DNA of 14,258 nt from an uncultured Clostridia bacterium (GTDB taxonomy: Bacteria > Bacillota > Clostridia > Christensenellales > CAG-314): positions 1 to 14,258 of the forward strand of contig CALGIK010000186.1 of NCBI GenBank assembly GCA_937915515.1, in the 5' to 3' direction. Positions 7,432-14,258 of the stretch are shown one piece after another. Under the pieces are notes generated by a model, which saw nothing but the letters and a program-made list of their open reading frames with translations, was not told the DNA's origin and did no database searches. A program made the position numbers and the translations under genes. Position 1 is the stretch's first letter; every line of letters starts with the position of its first letter.

Positions 7432-8066
7432 AGTTTATTTAAAGCTTGCTCAATATCTTGTAATACGTTTTTAGGCAACTGGTCTCCGTCAATATTAACC
7501 AGTAAACCCTTATTTTCGTAAAACTCCAATATCGGTTTTGTTTGAATAGTATAGACAGACAATCTTTTTTGCACTGTTTCAACCTTGTCGTCGTCACGTA
7601 TATACAATTCGCCGTTGCAAACAGGACAATCTGTTTTTCCGTTTAAGGAAGACAAGTGACAAATGTTTCCGCAGCTTTTGCAGGTGCGTCTGCCGGTCAG
7701 TCTACAAAGCAATTTTTCTTCGCTGACGGTTAGGTTAATCACACAGTCAATTTTACATATCTTGTCAAATGCTTGCGCTTGCCCCAATGTACGGGGAAAC
7801 CCGTCGAGAATAAAACCGTTATTACAGTCGGTTAAACTCAACCTATCTTTTACAATCGCAAGTACATCATTGTCGGGTGCAAGTTTGCCTTCGTCAAGAA
7901 TTGCCTTTATTTTTATGCCAAGAGGCGTTTGGTTTCTGATATGAAATCTAAAAATGTCGCCCGTCGATATCTGCGGAATATTTAGCATTGCCGCCAACCG
8001 AGATGCCTGCGTGCCCTTCCCCGCTCCGGGGGCGCCCGTCAAAACAATCTTTAAATTCTTTTTCAT
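7428..8066 (-). CDS. adk: Adenylate kinase with zinc-type LID (212 aa)
   Basis: Adk interconverts ATP plus AMP with two ADP. Seen are the P-loop GAPGAGKGT (11-19), STGDIFR (34-40) in the AMP-binding site, DGFPRT (88-93) and the long LID domain. The LID carries C129, C132, C147 and C150, the structural-zinc form common in Gram-positive bacteria, followed by RDDD at 157-160. Length is normal. The start at 8066 lies 7 bp after secY with only a weak AGGCGA ribosome site, so translation probably depends on coupling to secY. Confidence 0.97.
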   Translation of the reverse strand: MKKNLKIVLTGAPGAGKGTQASRLAAMLNIPQISTGDIFRFHIRNQTPLGIKIKAILDEGKLAPDNDVLAIVKDRLSLTDCNNGFILDGFPRTLGQAQAFDKICKIDCVINLTVSEEKLLCRLTGRRTCKSCGNICHLSSLNGKTDCPVCNGELYIRDDDKVETVQKRLSVYTIQTKPILEFYENKGLLVNIDGDQLPKNVLQDIEQALNKL

Positions 8067-8073
8067 TTATCGC

Positions 8074-9405
8074 CTATTTTAAAAATCCTTTATAATGACG
8101 CATCATTATCTGATTTTGTAAAGACTTATCAAATTCCAATGCAACACTTACCACAATGAGCAAGCCCGTTGCCGAATATGCGCTTGTTAAGCCTTGATTG
8201 CCCACCAACTGAAATACCGTTGACGGTAACAGTGCCATAATCGCCAAAAATATCGCTCCCCAAAAAGTTATGCGGGAAACAGTTTTTGTCAGAAAATCGG
8301 CTGTTTCTCTTCCCGGTCTTATCCCGGGTATAAATCCGCCGTTTTGCTGTACGTTTTTGCTTATTTCGGCAGGATTAAACTGTATTTGCGAATAGAAAAA
8401 GCTAAACAAGAAGATAAGTATCGTAAGGCTTACCAAATATATCAGCGAACCCCACCAAGTGCCTCCGTTAGCTGTCATATTTTTGTTCCACCAATCAGCA
8501 GCAGTGCCTTCGCCAGTACCAAAAAAGCTGAATATCATAGGCAAAAAGCTCATCAACGAAAAAGCAAAAATCATAGGCAGAACGCCGCCGGCATTGACTT
8601 TTATGGGAATATATGTGGATTGTCCGCCGTACATTTTATTGCCTTTTATTTGTTTTGCATATTGAACTTTTATCCTTCTTTCGGCTCCGTCTACAAATAC
8701 TATAAAAGTAAACACTAATAAAAGGATAAGAATAAAGGTTATCAAAGTCCATCCGCCGCCCGCTTCAAATCCGTTTGTAAAGACAGAACTAAAGGTGGCT
8801 AAAATCGAAGTGCCTGCGGTAGAAATAATGCCTACAAAAATAAGCATAGAAATACCGTTGCTGACACCGTATTCCGTTATACGTTCGCCTATCCACATGG
8901 TAAGCATACTGCCCGCCACAAAGATAATGGTAACAAATATAAACAACAGCCATTCGGGTACGGCCAATGCCGCTCCGAACATCGCAGTATCAAATAATTC
9001 CTGATTTCTGAAAGCAAACAGTATACCTACTGCGTTTATGATAGCGATTACAAAGGTAACCCATCTTGTTATTCTGGTGATTTTGCGCTTGCCTTCTTCG
9101 CCGTTCTTCGAAAGTCTTTCTAAGCCGGGCACTGCGACGGTGAGCAACTGCATAATAATTTGAGCATTGATATAAGGGGAAATGCCTATTGCCAGCAGCG
9201 TCCCTTGACTTAAAGCACCGCCAGTGATTGCGCTCATAATACCGAAAAAGGTGTTGCCCTCGACGGCTTCTCCAAAAGCCCCCGTAGCAATGCCCGGAAC
9301 GGGTATAAAACAACCTAAACGGTAGATAACTATCAGCAGGATGGTCATTAAAATTTTATTTCTGATTTCCTTTATCCTAAAGGCGTTCTTTAAAGTCTCA
9401 ATCAT
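8074..9405 (-). CDS. secY: Protein translocase channel subunit SecY (443 aa)
   Basis: SecY forms the membrane channel for protein export with SecE and SecG. About ten membrane segments can be read, roughly at residues 18-36, 65-90, 114-132, 152-170, 185-205, 219-238, 273-295, 320-342, 378-396 and 404-422. Family signatures are GISPYINAQIIMQLL (74-88), WIGERITEYGVSNGISMLIF (171-190) and the cytosolic ERRIKVQYAKQ (242-252). Length is normal. A mid-sequence periplasmic loop (about 296-318) is rich in Gly, Thr, Trp and Asn. The ATG overlaps the rplO stop in TAATG, so the two genes are coupled. Confidence 0.98.
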   Translation of the reverse strand: MIETLKNAFRIKEIRNKILMTILLIVIYRLGCFIPVPGIATGAFGEAVEGNTFFGIMSAITGGALSQGTLLAIGISPYINAQIIMQLLTVAVPGLERLSKNGEEGKRKITRITRWVTFVIAIINAVGILFAFRNQELFDTAMFGAALAVPEWLLFIFVTIIFVAGSMLTMWIGERITEYGVSNGISMLIFVGIISTAGTSILATFSSVFTNGFEAGGGWTLITFILILLLVFTFIVFVDGAERRIKVQYAKQIKGNKMYGGQSTYIPIKVNAGGVLPMIFAFSLMSFLPMIFSFFGTGEGTAADWWNKNMTANGGTWWGSLIYLVSLTILIFLFSFFYSQIQFNPAEISKNVQQNGGFIPGIRPGRETADFLTKTVSRITFWGAIFLAIMALLPSTVFQLVGNQGLTSAYSATGLLIVVSVALEFDKSLQNQIMMRHYKGFLK

Positions 9406-9851
9406 TATTCAATTACCTCAGCTTTGCCGCCTGCGCTTAAGATAGCGGCTTTTGCCGTTTCCGAAAACTTATGCGCATAAACCGTCAGTGACTTGGTAAG
9501 TTTGCCTACCGCCAAAACTTTAAGTCCTGCGTTGTTTTTATTGTTTACAATACCCATCTCTAACAGCAGTTCGGGTGTGACGGTTGTGCCGTTGTCAAAT
9601 TTTTCCAACTCGTTTAGGTTAATAATTGCATATGTTTTTTCGAACTTATTGTAAAAACCGCGTTTTGGCAAACGACGTATTAACGGCATTGTGCCGCCTT
9701 CAAAACCGGGTCTGACACCTCCGCCGCTGCGAGCCCATTGTCCTTTATGTCCCTTGCCGCTTGTTTTTCCCAGTCCGCTGCCGATACCTCTGCCTAATCT
9801 TTTTGGCTTTGTGGTGCTTCCGGCGCTTGGAGTAAGTGTGTGTATTCTCAT
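9405..9851 (-). CDS. rplO: Large-subunit ribosomal protein L15 (148 aa)
   Basis: L15 is a core 50S assembly protein with a long Gly/Lys/Arg-rich arm that threads through 23S r[23 protein letters not shown] (18-37) and [20 protein letters not shown] (47-66) form that arm; the C-terminal [20 protein letters not shown] signature (117-136) closes the globular domain. Length is normal. The start overlaps the rpmD stop as ATGA (9848-9851) and its own stop overlaps secY as TAATG. The gene is thus coupled at both ends. Confidence 0.97.
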   Translation of the reverse strand: MRIHTLTPSAGSTTKPKRLGRGIGSGLGKTSGKGHKGQWARSGGGVRPGFEGGTMPLIRRLPKRGFYNKFEKTYAIINLNELEKFDNGTTVTPELLLEMGIVNNKNNAGLKVLAVGKLTKSLTVYAHKFSETAKAAILSAGGKAEVIE

Positions 9852-10135
9852 TTGTCGCCTCCTACTTCTTCAACTTTGACAAGGTGCTTGACTTTAAAAA
9901 TCATGCCGCGTATAGCCTCGTTGTCGGAGTGAATTTTATAAGAACGTATCTTGGTTAAGCCTAAAGCCTCAACGGTCTTTATTTGATCCTCTAAGCAGCC
10001 TATTGTGCCTTTAACCAAAGTTACTTTTATTTTTTTGTCGCTCTTAGCGTAAGGAGCTTCGCCTTTCTTAAATTTATTTTTAAAGAGAGGTGATTTTGCT
10101 TCCTTAACTACATGACCGTTAAAAATATTAGTCAT
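9848..10135 (-). CDS. rpmD: Large-subunit ribosomal protein L30 with N-terminal extension (95 aa)
   Basis: The L30 core is the last 60 residues: [20 protein letters not shown] (36-55), LGLTKIRS (59-66) and [15 protein letters not shown] (76-90). Bacterial L30 usually has about 58-62 residues. Here some 35 residues precede it, rich in Lys and Phe ([16 protein letters not shown], 14-29). A strong AGGAGG five bases before the ATG at 10135, and the absence of a suitable start closer to the core, show the extension belongs to the gene. It may be a disordered rRNA-binding arm; that is inference. The gene follows rpsE by 10 bp, as is normal. Confidence 0.93.
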   Translation of the reverse strand: MTNIFNGHVVKEAKSPLFKNKFKKGEAPYAKSDKKIKVTLVKGTIGCLEDQIKTVEALGLTKIRSYKIHSDNEAIRGMIFKVKHLVKVEEVGGDK

Positions 10136-10140
10136 TTTTA

Positions 10141-10146
10141 CCTCCT
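10141..10146 (-). promoter_or_regulatory. Ribosome binding site of rpmD that fixes the long L30 start
   Basis: AGGAGG on the minus strand lies five bases before the ATG at 10135 and overlaps the rpsE stop codon. It is a full-strength Shine-Dalgarno site and shows that the 35-residue N-terminal extension of L30 is translated rather than a misannotated start. Confidence 0.85.
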
Positions 10147-10772
10147 CATAGTTCTTGAACGGCTTTGCCGCGCAATAGAGAGATTTGTTCCGCAGTGCGC
10201 AGACTCTTTAAGCCTTCAAAAGTTGCCTTTACGCAATTTATGGGGTTGTTTGTACCGTAACTCTTTGAACGGATATCTTTAATGCCGACGGCTTCCAAAA
10301 CGCTGCGCACACTTCCGCCCGCAATAACTCCGGTACCTTCCTGCGCCGGTAAAAGCAGCACGTGACCTCTGCCAAAAACACCGTTTGTTTCGTGAGGAAT
10401 AGTAGTGCCTTTTAAACTGATATCAACCATAGCTCTTTTTGCTTGCTGAGTCGCTTTTTCGATAGCTTGCGGTACTTCCGCAGCTTTGCCCATACCAACA
10501 CCCACTTTGCCTTTTCCGTCGCCTACAACAACTAATGCCGAAAAACGCATAGTTCTGCCGCCCTTAACAACCTTAGCTACTCTGTTGATAGAAACTGTCT
10601 TTTTAATAAGACCGTCGTCTTCTTCGGGACGTTTGTTTTTGTTAAAAGGTCTTTTACCGTCACGAGGACCGCGCCTGTCTTTGTTGTCACGTCTTTTGTT
10701 TTCGGTATCGGAAACTGTATTTTCGGTAATTTCCGCATTTTCTGCGGCATTTGTCAAAACTTCTTCACTCAT
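10146..10772 (-). CDS. rpsE: Small-subunit ribosomal protein S5 with charged N-terminal arm (208 aa)
   Basis: S5 sits at the 30S mRNA entry and affects decoding accuracy. The core from about residue 50 shows the double-stranded-RNA-binding part ([20 protein letters not shown], 62-81; [20 protein letters not shown]) and the C-terminal part ([20 protein letters not shown], 152-171). The family average is about 165 residues. The extra ~45 N-terminal residues are split by charge: residues 1-24 are acidic and residues 25-48 are Arg/Lys/Asn-rich. AAGGAG eight bases before the ATG at 10772 supports the start. Extended S5 forms occur in other Bacillota and mycoplasmas. It follows rplR by 17 bp. Confidence 0.96.
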   Translation of the reverse strand: MSEEVLTNAAENAEITENTVSDTENKRRDNKDRRGPRDGKRPFNKNKRPEEDDGLIKKTVSINRVAKVVKGGRTMRFSALVVVGDGKGKVGVGMGKAAEVPQAIEKATQQAKRAMVDISLKGTTIPHETNGVFGRGHVLLLPAQEGTGVIAGGSVRSVLEAVGIKDIRSKSYGTNNPINCVKATFEGLKSLRTAEQISLLRGKAVQEL

Positions 10773-10789
10773 AAATATTGCTCCTTTTC

Positions 10790-11152
10790 CTAAAACTTAA
10801 GACCGGCTTCTCTGGCGCCTTCCGCCAATTTAGCCACTCTTCCCGTATAAATATAACCGCCTCTGTCAAATATTACTTCAGTTATGCCGGCTTCCAACGC
10901 TTTTTTAGCGATGTCTTTACCTACTTCCTTGCTTGCATCACACTTGTTTTTGTCTTTTAAGGTTTTTGCCAACACTAAAGAAGATGAACTGACCAGGGTT
11001 TTGCCCTCTACGTCGTCAATGATTTGGGCATATATATAATTGGTGCTGCGGTATACATTAAGCCTTGGCTTTAATTCGGTGCCGAAAATTTGCTTACGCA
11101 CTCTTTCGTGGCGGATTAATCTGTCCGCATTTTTATCTAATTTGCTAATCAT
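10790..11152 (-). CDS. rplR: Large-subunit ribosomal protein L18 (120 aa)
   Basis: L18 binds 5S rRNA with L5 and L25 and anchors it in the central protuberance. [20 protein letters not shown] (14-33) then [14 protein letters not shown] (34-47) and the C-terminal [20 protein letters not shown] (94-113) are the family hallmarks. Length is normal, with no extension, in contrast to its 5S partner L5 in the same operon. GGGGAG precedes the ATG at 11152. It lies 14 bp after rplF. Confidence 0.97.
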   Translation of the reverse strand: MISKLDKNADRLIRHERVRKQIFGTELKPRLNVYRSTNYIYAQIIDDVEGKTLVSSSSLVLAKTLKDKNKCDASKEVGKDIAKKALEAGITEVIFDRGGYIYTGRVAKLAEGAREAGLKF

Positions 11153-11166
11153 ATTTTCTGCTCCCC

Positions 11167-11706
11167 TTATTTACCTGCCTTCTTGCCTTCCTTAAGAATC
11201 ACAACGTCGGTCTTATATCTGACGCCGTATCCGTGGTAAGGTTCGACTTCACGCGTGGCTTTGATGTTTGCAGCCGTTTGACCGACTAACTCTTTGTCAA
11301 TGCCTTTTACCAAAATTTCCGTGGCACTGGGGCATTCAAAAGCTATGCCATTTGGCGCAAGCATTTCAACAGGATGCGAATAACCGATGTTTAAAATCAG
11401 TTTGTTTCCGCTGACGCTGCACTTGTAACCTACTCCGTTAATAATCAAAGACTTAACATAACCTTCCGTTACGCCTTTTACCATATTGTTGATTAAAGCG
11501 CGGTATAAGCCATGCTTGCTTCTTATTTCCTTCTCGTCGTTACTGCGTGTAAAGCGTATAGTTTTATCCTTAATTTCGCACTTGATGCTGTTTCCTATAT
11601 CTCTGTTTAAAGTACCTTTTGGACCCTTAACTGTAACAACAGTACCGTCCAATTTGGCTTCGACGCCTGCGGGAATGGTAATTGGTTCTCTGCCTATTCT
11701 TGACAT
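11167..11706 (-). CDS. rplF: Large-subunit ribosomal protein L6 (179 aa)
   Basis: L6 lies at the base of the L7/L12 stalk near the factor-binding site. It starts [17 protein letters not shown], carries two copies of the L6 fold, and has the second-domain motif [20 protein letters not shown] (133-152) followed by [10 protein letters not shown], all diagnostic. Length is standard, with a short Lys-rich C-terminus. The AGGAGG site lies close before the ATG at 11706, in the 10-bp gap after rpsH. Confidence 0.97.
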   Translation of the reverse strand: MSRIGREPITIPAGVEAKLDGTVVTVKGPKGTLNRDIGNSIKCEIKDKTIRFTRSNDEKEIRSKHGLYRALINNMVKGVTEGYVKSLIINGVGYKCSVSGNKLILNIGYSHPVEMLAPNGIAFECPSATEILVKGIDKELVGQTAANIKATREVEPYHGYGVRYKTDVVILKEGKKAGK

Positions 11707-11716
11707 AATTTCCTCC

Positions 11717-12112
11717 TTACCATACGTAGGCGATGACTTCGCCGCCTAAGTTTTGCTCTCTGGCATTTTTGTCCGTCATAATACCTTTTGAGGTAGAAAT
11801 AACGGCAATGCCAAGTCCCTTTAATACCCTGGGTAATTCGTTACTTTTTGCGTACACTCTGAGTCCCGGCTTGCTTATGCGTTTTAATCCGCTTAAAACC
11901 TTACCGTTTTTGCTGTACTTTAAAGTAATTTTAAGATTATCCTGAATGGGATCGGAAAGTACTTCTACGTTATTGATGTATCCTTCTTCCAAAAGAATTT
12001 GCGCAATTGCCTTTTTGGTCTGAGAAGCAGGCACTATCACGTCGCCGTGATTTGCCACAAGGGCGTTGCGTATTCTCGTCAGCATATCCGCGATAGGATC
12101 TGTTACTACCAT
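11717..12112 (-). CDS. rpsH: Small-subunit ribosomal protein S8 (131 aa)
   Basis: S8 is an early 16S rRNA-binding protein of the 30S platform and, in E. coli, the autorepressor of the spc operon. It begins [14 protein letters not shown] (4-17) and ends with the conserved [18 protein letters not shown] (101-118) and GGEVIAYVW. Length is normal. The AGGAGG site precedes the ATG at 12112 in the 20-bp gap after the S14 gene. I cannot point to a clear S8-binding helix near rplX/rplE, where the E. coli operator lies. Confidence 0.97.
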   Translation of the reverse strand: MVVTDPIADMLTRIRNALVANHGDVIVPASQTKKAIAQILLEEGYINNVEVLSDPIQDNLKITLKYSKNGKVLSGLKRISKPGLRVYAKSNELPRVLKGLGIAVISTSKGIMTDKNAREQNLGGEVIAYVW

Positions 12113-12132
12113 TTTTATTTATCCTCCTATCC

Positions 12133-12318
12133 TTACCAGCTTGCTTTTTTTACGCCGGGGATTTCGCCTTTGTAGGCTTTTTCCCTAAAACATATCCTGC
12201 AAATGCCGTACTTGCGTAAAACCGCATGGGGTCTGCCGCAGATAGTGCATCTGGTGTACTTGCGTGTAGAAAACTTAGCCGGCTTTTGTTGTTTATTTAT
12301 CAAAGATTTTTTTGCCAT
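12133..12318 (-). CDS. rpsZ: Small-subunit ribosomal protein S14, type Z (61 aa)
   Basis: This is the short zinc-binding form of S14, a 30S head protein assembled late. The zinc ribbon is C24-x2-C27 and C40-x2-C43 (CTICGRPH and CRICFREKA). The C-terminus [11 protein letters not shown] is diagnostic for type Z. It has 61 residues, the exact family length, against about 90-100 for the zinc-free type. It is also named rpsN. It sits between rplE and rpsH in the standard order. In several Bacillota a zinc-free paralogue elsewhere replaces it under zinc limitation; none is in this window. Confidence 0.97.
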   Translation of the reverse strand: MAKKSLINKQQKPAKFSTRKYTRCTICGRPHAVLRKYGICRICFREKAYKGEIPGVKKASW

Positions 12319-12329
12319 TTATTTACTCC

Positions 12330-13310
12330 TTACGCCTTAAAAGGCATTCCCATCAGCTTTAGTAATTCCTTAGCTTCCTCGTCTGTTTGAGCGCTGGTGA
12401 CAAAGGTTATATCAAAACCTCTTGTTTTTTCCACCTGGTCAAAAATAATTTCGGGGAAGATTAGTTGTTCCTTAATGCCTAAACTGTAATTGCCTCTGCC
12501 GTCGAAGGAGTTTGTCGGCACGCCTCTAAAATCGCGGACTCTTGGGAGTGCAATGGAAATAAGCTTATCCAAAAACTCATACATTCTTTCCGCACGCAGA
12601 GTTACCTTGGCGCCTATCGATTGACCTTCACGCACCTTAAAGTTAGCTACGCTCTTTTTGGCTTTTGTAACGACGGGTCTTTGACCGGATATGCTTTTAA
12701 GCTCATCCACACCCACCTGAAAACTCTTGGAGTTATCTTTTACGTCGCCTAAACCGCTGTTAATAACGATTTTTACGAGCTTAGGTATCTCATTTACGTT
12801 TTTATAATTGAAATGCTTATATAAAGCGGGAGCAACTTCGTTTTTATAACGTAGTTTCAACCTGTTTTCTGTTTTTTCGGCGGGTTTAGTTGCCTTAACG
12901 GCTTTTTCTGTTTTTTCAACGGGTTTAGTTGCTTTTACAGCCTTTTCCGTCTTTACTTCGGCTTTTTCTGCTTCCGTTTTAGTTGTCTTTACTGCTTTTT
13001 CTACCGCTTTTTCCGTCTTTTCAACGGGTGCATCTGCTTTTATAGCTTTTTCAGCTGCTTTTTCAGTTTTTTCTGCTTCAGATTTAGTTGACTTCACAAC
13101 CTTTTCCTTTTTTACTTCCGCTTTTTCTGCTTCAGGTTTAGTTGATTTCACAACCTTTTCCTTTTTTACTTCCGCTTTTTCAGCTTCAGGTTTAGTTGAT
13201 TTCACTGCTTTTTCCGTTTTTTCGGCGGGTTTACTTGCTTTTACAGCCTTTTCAGTCTTTACTTCCGCTTTTTCCGATTCGGGCGCGGCTGTTTTTGTTT
13301 TTTCTGCCAT
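12330..13310 (-). CDS. rplE: Large-subunit ribosomal protein L5 with 148-residue Lys/Glu/Ala repeat extension (326 aa)
   Basis: L5 binds 5S rRNA in the central protuberance and bridges to S13 in the 30S head. The L5 core covers about residues 149-326, close to the usual 179: [46 protein letters not shown] and [20 protein letters not shown] are all present. Ahead of it is an extension found in no ordinary L5. It consists of imperfect 13-18-residue repeats such as [18 protein letters not shown] and [13 protein letters not shown], almost only Lys, Glu, Ala, Val, Thr, Pro and Ser, with about 42 Lys against 31 acidic residues. A GGAGGAG site before the ATG at 13310 supports this start, and no usable start lies near the core. 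Its role is unknown; it resembles histone-H1-like or linker sequences in composition. Confidence 0.95.
   Translation of the reverse strand: MAEKTKTAAPESEKAEVKTEKAVKASKPAEKTEKAVKSTKPEAEKAEVKKEKVVKSTKPEAEKAEVKKEKVVKSTKSEAEKTEKAAEKAIKADAPVEKTEKAVEKAVKTTKTEAEKAEVKTEKAVKATKPVEKTEKAVKATKPAEKTENRLKLRYKNEVAPALYKHFNYKNVNEIPKLVKIVINSGLGDVKDNSKSFQVGVDELKSISGQRPVVTKAKKSVANFKVREGQSIGAKVTLRAERMYEFLDKLISIALPRVRDFRGVPTNSFDGRGNYSLGIKEQLIFPEIIFDQVEKTRGFDITFVTSAQTDEEAKELLKLMGMPFKA
12867..13277 (-). repeat. Coding repeat array of the L5 N-terminal extension
   Basis: This DNA encodes residues 12-148 of L5. It can be parsed into about eight units: 17-18-residue units (EKAEVK-type and [13 protein letters not shown]) and 13-14-residue units ([13 protein letters not shown]). 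Proline ends most units, giving charged blocks separated by short TKP-type breaks. All units stay in frame, with no stop or frameshift. The minus strand is strongly A-rich and purine-rich here because of AAA and GAA codons. Confidence 0.9.
13087..13194 (-). repeat. Two 54-bp tandem copies within the L5 repeat array
   Basis: Copy one is 13087-13140 and copy two is 13141-13194. They are directly adjacent and differ at two of 54 positions (positions 6 and 42 of the unit). Partial copies flank both sides: about 15 bases before copy one and 11 bases after copy two. The unit length is a multiple of three, so gain or loss of a copy keeps the frame. This is the youngest part of the array and a place where short-read assembly could miscount copies. 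Confidence 0.92.
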
Positions 13311-13314
13311 TTTG

Positions 13315-13321
13315 CTCCTCC
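13315..13321 (-). promoter_or_regulatory. Ribosome binding site of rplE that fixes the extended L5 start
   Basis: GGAGGAG on the minus strand ends four bases before the ATG at 13310 and directly follows the first two bases of the gap after the rplX stop. Its strength and spacing match those of neighbouring genes. It shows that translation starts ahead of the repeat extension rather than at the L5 core. Confidence 0.85.
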
Positions 13322-13777
13322 CTATTCAGTCTTTTGAGCAACGGTTTCAGTGGTTGTTGCTTCGGCTGTATTTTCCGCCTTCTTTGTCGACTTTTTTGTT
13401 GCTTTCTTCTTTGTTTTAGCCGCTTTAACTTCGATAATAGCGCCGCACTTGTGGCAGCAACGAACAAACTTTGTTTTGCCGTCTTTATCTTCTACGGCTT
13501 TTTTGTTAATTCTTGTTGCCTTGTTGCATGAGGGGCAAACCACTGCTACGTTGCTGACGTCTATCATACGGGGTTTTTCGACTATTCCGCCTTGCGACTG
13601 AGCGTTTTTGGGGCGGGTGTGACGCTTAACGATATTAAGCCCCTGCACCATAACCTGCGCATTATCAACGTCAACCTTAATAACCTTGCCTCTTTTACCC
13701 TTAACTGCGTGCTTATCGGATTTAGCGCCTACGATTATCTCTACGGTATCGTCTTTTCTAACATTCAATTTTGCCAT
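13322..13777 (-). CDS. rplX: Large-subunit ribosomal protein L24, zinc-ribbon form with C-terminal tail (151 aa)
   Basis: L24 starts 50S assembly and lies near the tunnel exit. The KOW region is near residues 24-50 ([20 protein letters not shown], 25-44), followed by [20 protein letters not shown] (48-67). The second half carries C81-x2-C84 and C108-x2-C111 (with an extra C107), a probable zinc ribbon seen in other Clostridia L24. Family length is about 100-110. Here a tail of about 35 residues follows from residue 118: first Lys/Thr/Ala-rich ([11 protein letters not shown]), then Thr/Glu/Ala-rich and acidic. It looks disordered. The 11-bp gap to rplE holds the rplE ribosome site. Confidence 0.95.
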   Translation of the reverse strand: MAKLNVRKDDTVEIIVGAKSDKHAVKGKRGKVIKVDVDNAQVMVQGLNIVKRHTRPKNAQSQGGIVEKPRMIDVSNVAVVCPSCNKATRINKKAVEDKDGKTKFVRCCHKCGAIIEVKAAKTKKKATKKSTKKAENTAEATTTETVAQKTE

Positions 13778-13787
13778 ACGTTCCTCC

Positions 13788-14156
13788 TTACAGCACTTCG
13801 GGAGCGAGAGACACTATTTTCATATAGTCCTTTTCTCTCAGTTCTCTTGCGACCGGTCCAAAAATGCGGGTGCCTCTGGGTTGCTTTTGAGTATCGATAA
13901 TAACAGCGGCGTTATCGTCAAATCTGATATGCGTACCGTCTTTACGGTTGATGCCCGCTGCGCTGCGAACAATAACAGCTTTCACCACGTCGCCTTTTTT
14001 GACTACACCGCCGGGGTTAGCGCTTTTTACGCTTGCCACTATGATGTCGCCGATATTACCGAACCTTCTCATGGAACCGCCGAGCACTTTGATACACATT
14101 ATTTCCTTAGCGCCTGAGTTGTCGGCTGCTTTTAATCTTGTAAACGATTGTATCAT
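13788..14156 (-). CDS. rplN: Large-subunit ribosomal protein L14 (122 aa)
   Basis: L14 lies on the 50S interface and takes part in subunit bridge B8 and in binding of the silencing factor RsfS. The sequence is a canonical L14: [20 protein letters not shown] at the start, then [19 protein letters not shown] (26-44), an AVIVRS segment, and the ending [20 protein letters not shown]. Length is exactly the family norm. GGAGAA precedes the ATG at 14156, in a 10-bp gap after rpsQ. Confidence 0.98.
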   Translation of the reverse strand: MIQSFTRLKAADNSGAKEIMCIKVLGGSMRRFGNIGDIIVASVKSANPGGVVKKGDVVKAVIVRSAAGINRKDGTHIRFDDNAAVIIDTQKQPRGTRIFGPVARELREKDYMKIVSLAPEVL

Positions 14157-14166
14157 AGTTTTCTCC

Positions 14167-14258
14167 TTACTTAGCTTTTTCCACGATTTCTACAAGGCGC
14201 CAGTTTTTGTCCTTGCTCAATTTACGTGTTTCCTCAATCAATACGGTGTCGCCGACGC
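14167..14258 (-). CDS. rpsQ: Small-subunit ribosomal protein S17, C-terminal part only
   Basis: Only the last 29 complete codons and the stop are in the window; the 5' end lies beyond base 14258. The translation [20 protein letters not shown] followed by LVEIVEKAK matches the C-terminus of bacterial S17 ([25 protein letters not shown]). S17 is a 16S rRNA-binding protein of the 30S body. It stands directly before rplN, as in all S10-spc type operons, so rpmC (L29) and rplP (L16) are expected next upstream. Confidence 0.92.
   Translation of the reverse strand, partial: VGDTVLIEETRKLSKDKNWRLVEIVEKAK

Noticed and set aside
12858..12860. TTG codon at L5 residue 151 as an alternative start giving a normal-length L5
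   Set aside because: There is no ribosome site at proper spacing before it, while the upstream ATG at 13310 has a strong GGAGGAG.
12867..13277. CRISPR-like or mobile repeat array
   Set aside because: The repeats are in-frame coding units of one protein, without unique spacers, palindromic repeat ends or nearby cas or transposase genes.
13311..13321. S8 operator at the rplX-rplE junction, as in E. coli
   Set aside because: The gap is only 11 bp and filled by the ribosome site; I see no S8-type helix around it.
13686..14117. A 143-codon open frame on the plus strand across rplN and rplX
   Set aside because: Both underlying genes are certain and uninterrupted, and the antisense translation has no family features.

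Overview
The window is a contig end carrying a bacterial ribosomal-protein superoperon of the Bacillota (Firmicutes) type. Every gene is on the minus strand, so transcription runs from position 14258 towards position 1. Three things point to an uncultured or poorly described member of the class Clostridia: the gene order, a KOW-domain gene between map and infA, and the zinc-binding forms of S14, S4, L36 and L24. The long forms of L17 and S5 also fit. This placement is inference from gene content and protein character, not from a tree.

Layout in transcription order: the last 29 codons of rpsQ (S17), then rplN, rplX, rplE, rpsN (zinc type), rpsH, rplF, rplR, rpsE, rpmD, rplO, secY, adk, map, a KOW RNA-binding gene, infA, rpmJ, rpsM, rpsK, rpsD, rpoA and rplQ. 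This is the fused spc plus alpha operon. Spacing is mostly 1-20 bp. There are ATGA overlaps at rpmD/rplO and adk/map and a TAATG overlap at rplO/secY, so the genes look translationally coupled. The only larger gaps are 97 bp before rpsM, which holds a perfect inverted repeat and a possible promoter, and 49 bp before rpoA. A clear intrinsic terminator (2908-2937) closes the operon 19 bp after rplQ.

A second unit, pth-mfd, follows on the same strand behind its own well-formed sigma-A-type promoter (2752-2780). Pth recycles peptidyl-tRNA and Mfd rescues stalled RNA polymerase. The mfd gene runs off the contig: bases 1-28 match the 3' end of the Illumina TruSeq Read 1 adapter and are not genomic. 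Only about 698 of the usual ~1150 Mfd residues are real sequence here.

I see no mobile element, CRISPR array, tRNA, rRNA or defence system. What is unusual is the ribosomal proteins themselves. L5 carries a roughly 148-residue N-terminal extension of Lys/Glu/Ala repeats, nearly doubling the protein. S5 has a charge-segregated N-terminal arm, L24 a Lys/Thr-rich C-terminal tail, L30 a basic 35-residue N-terminal arm, and L17 two internal insertions. Several extensions are confirmed at the start-codon level by strong Shine-Dalgarno sites. The L5 repeat is the most novel item; its function is unknown.
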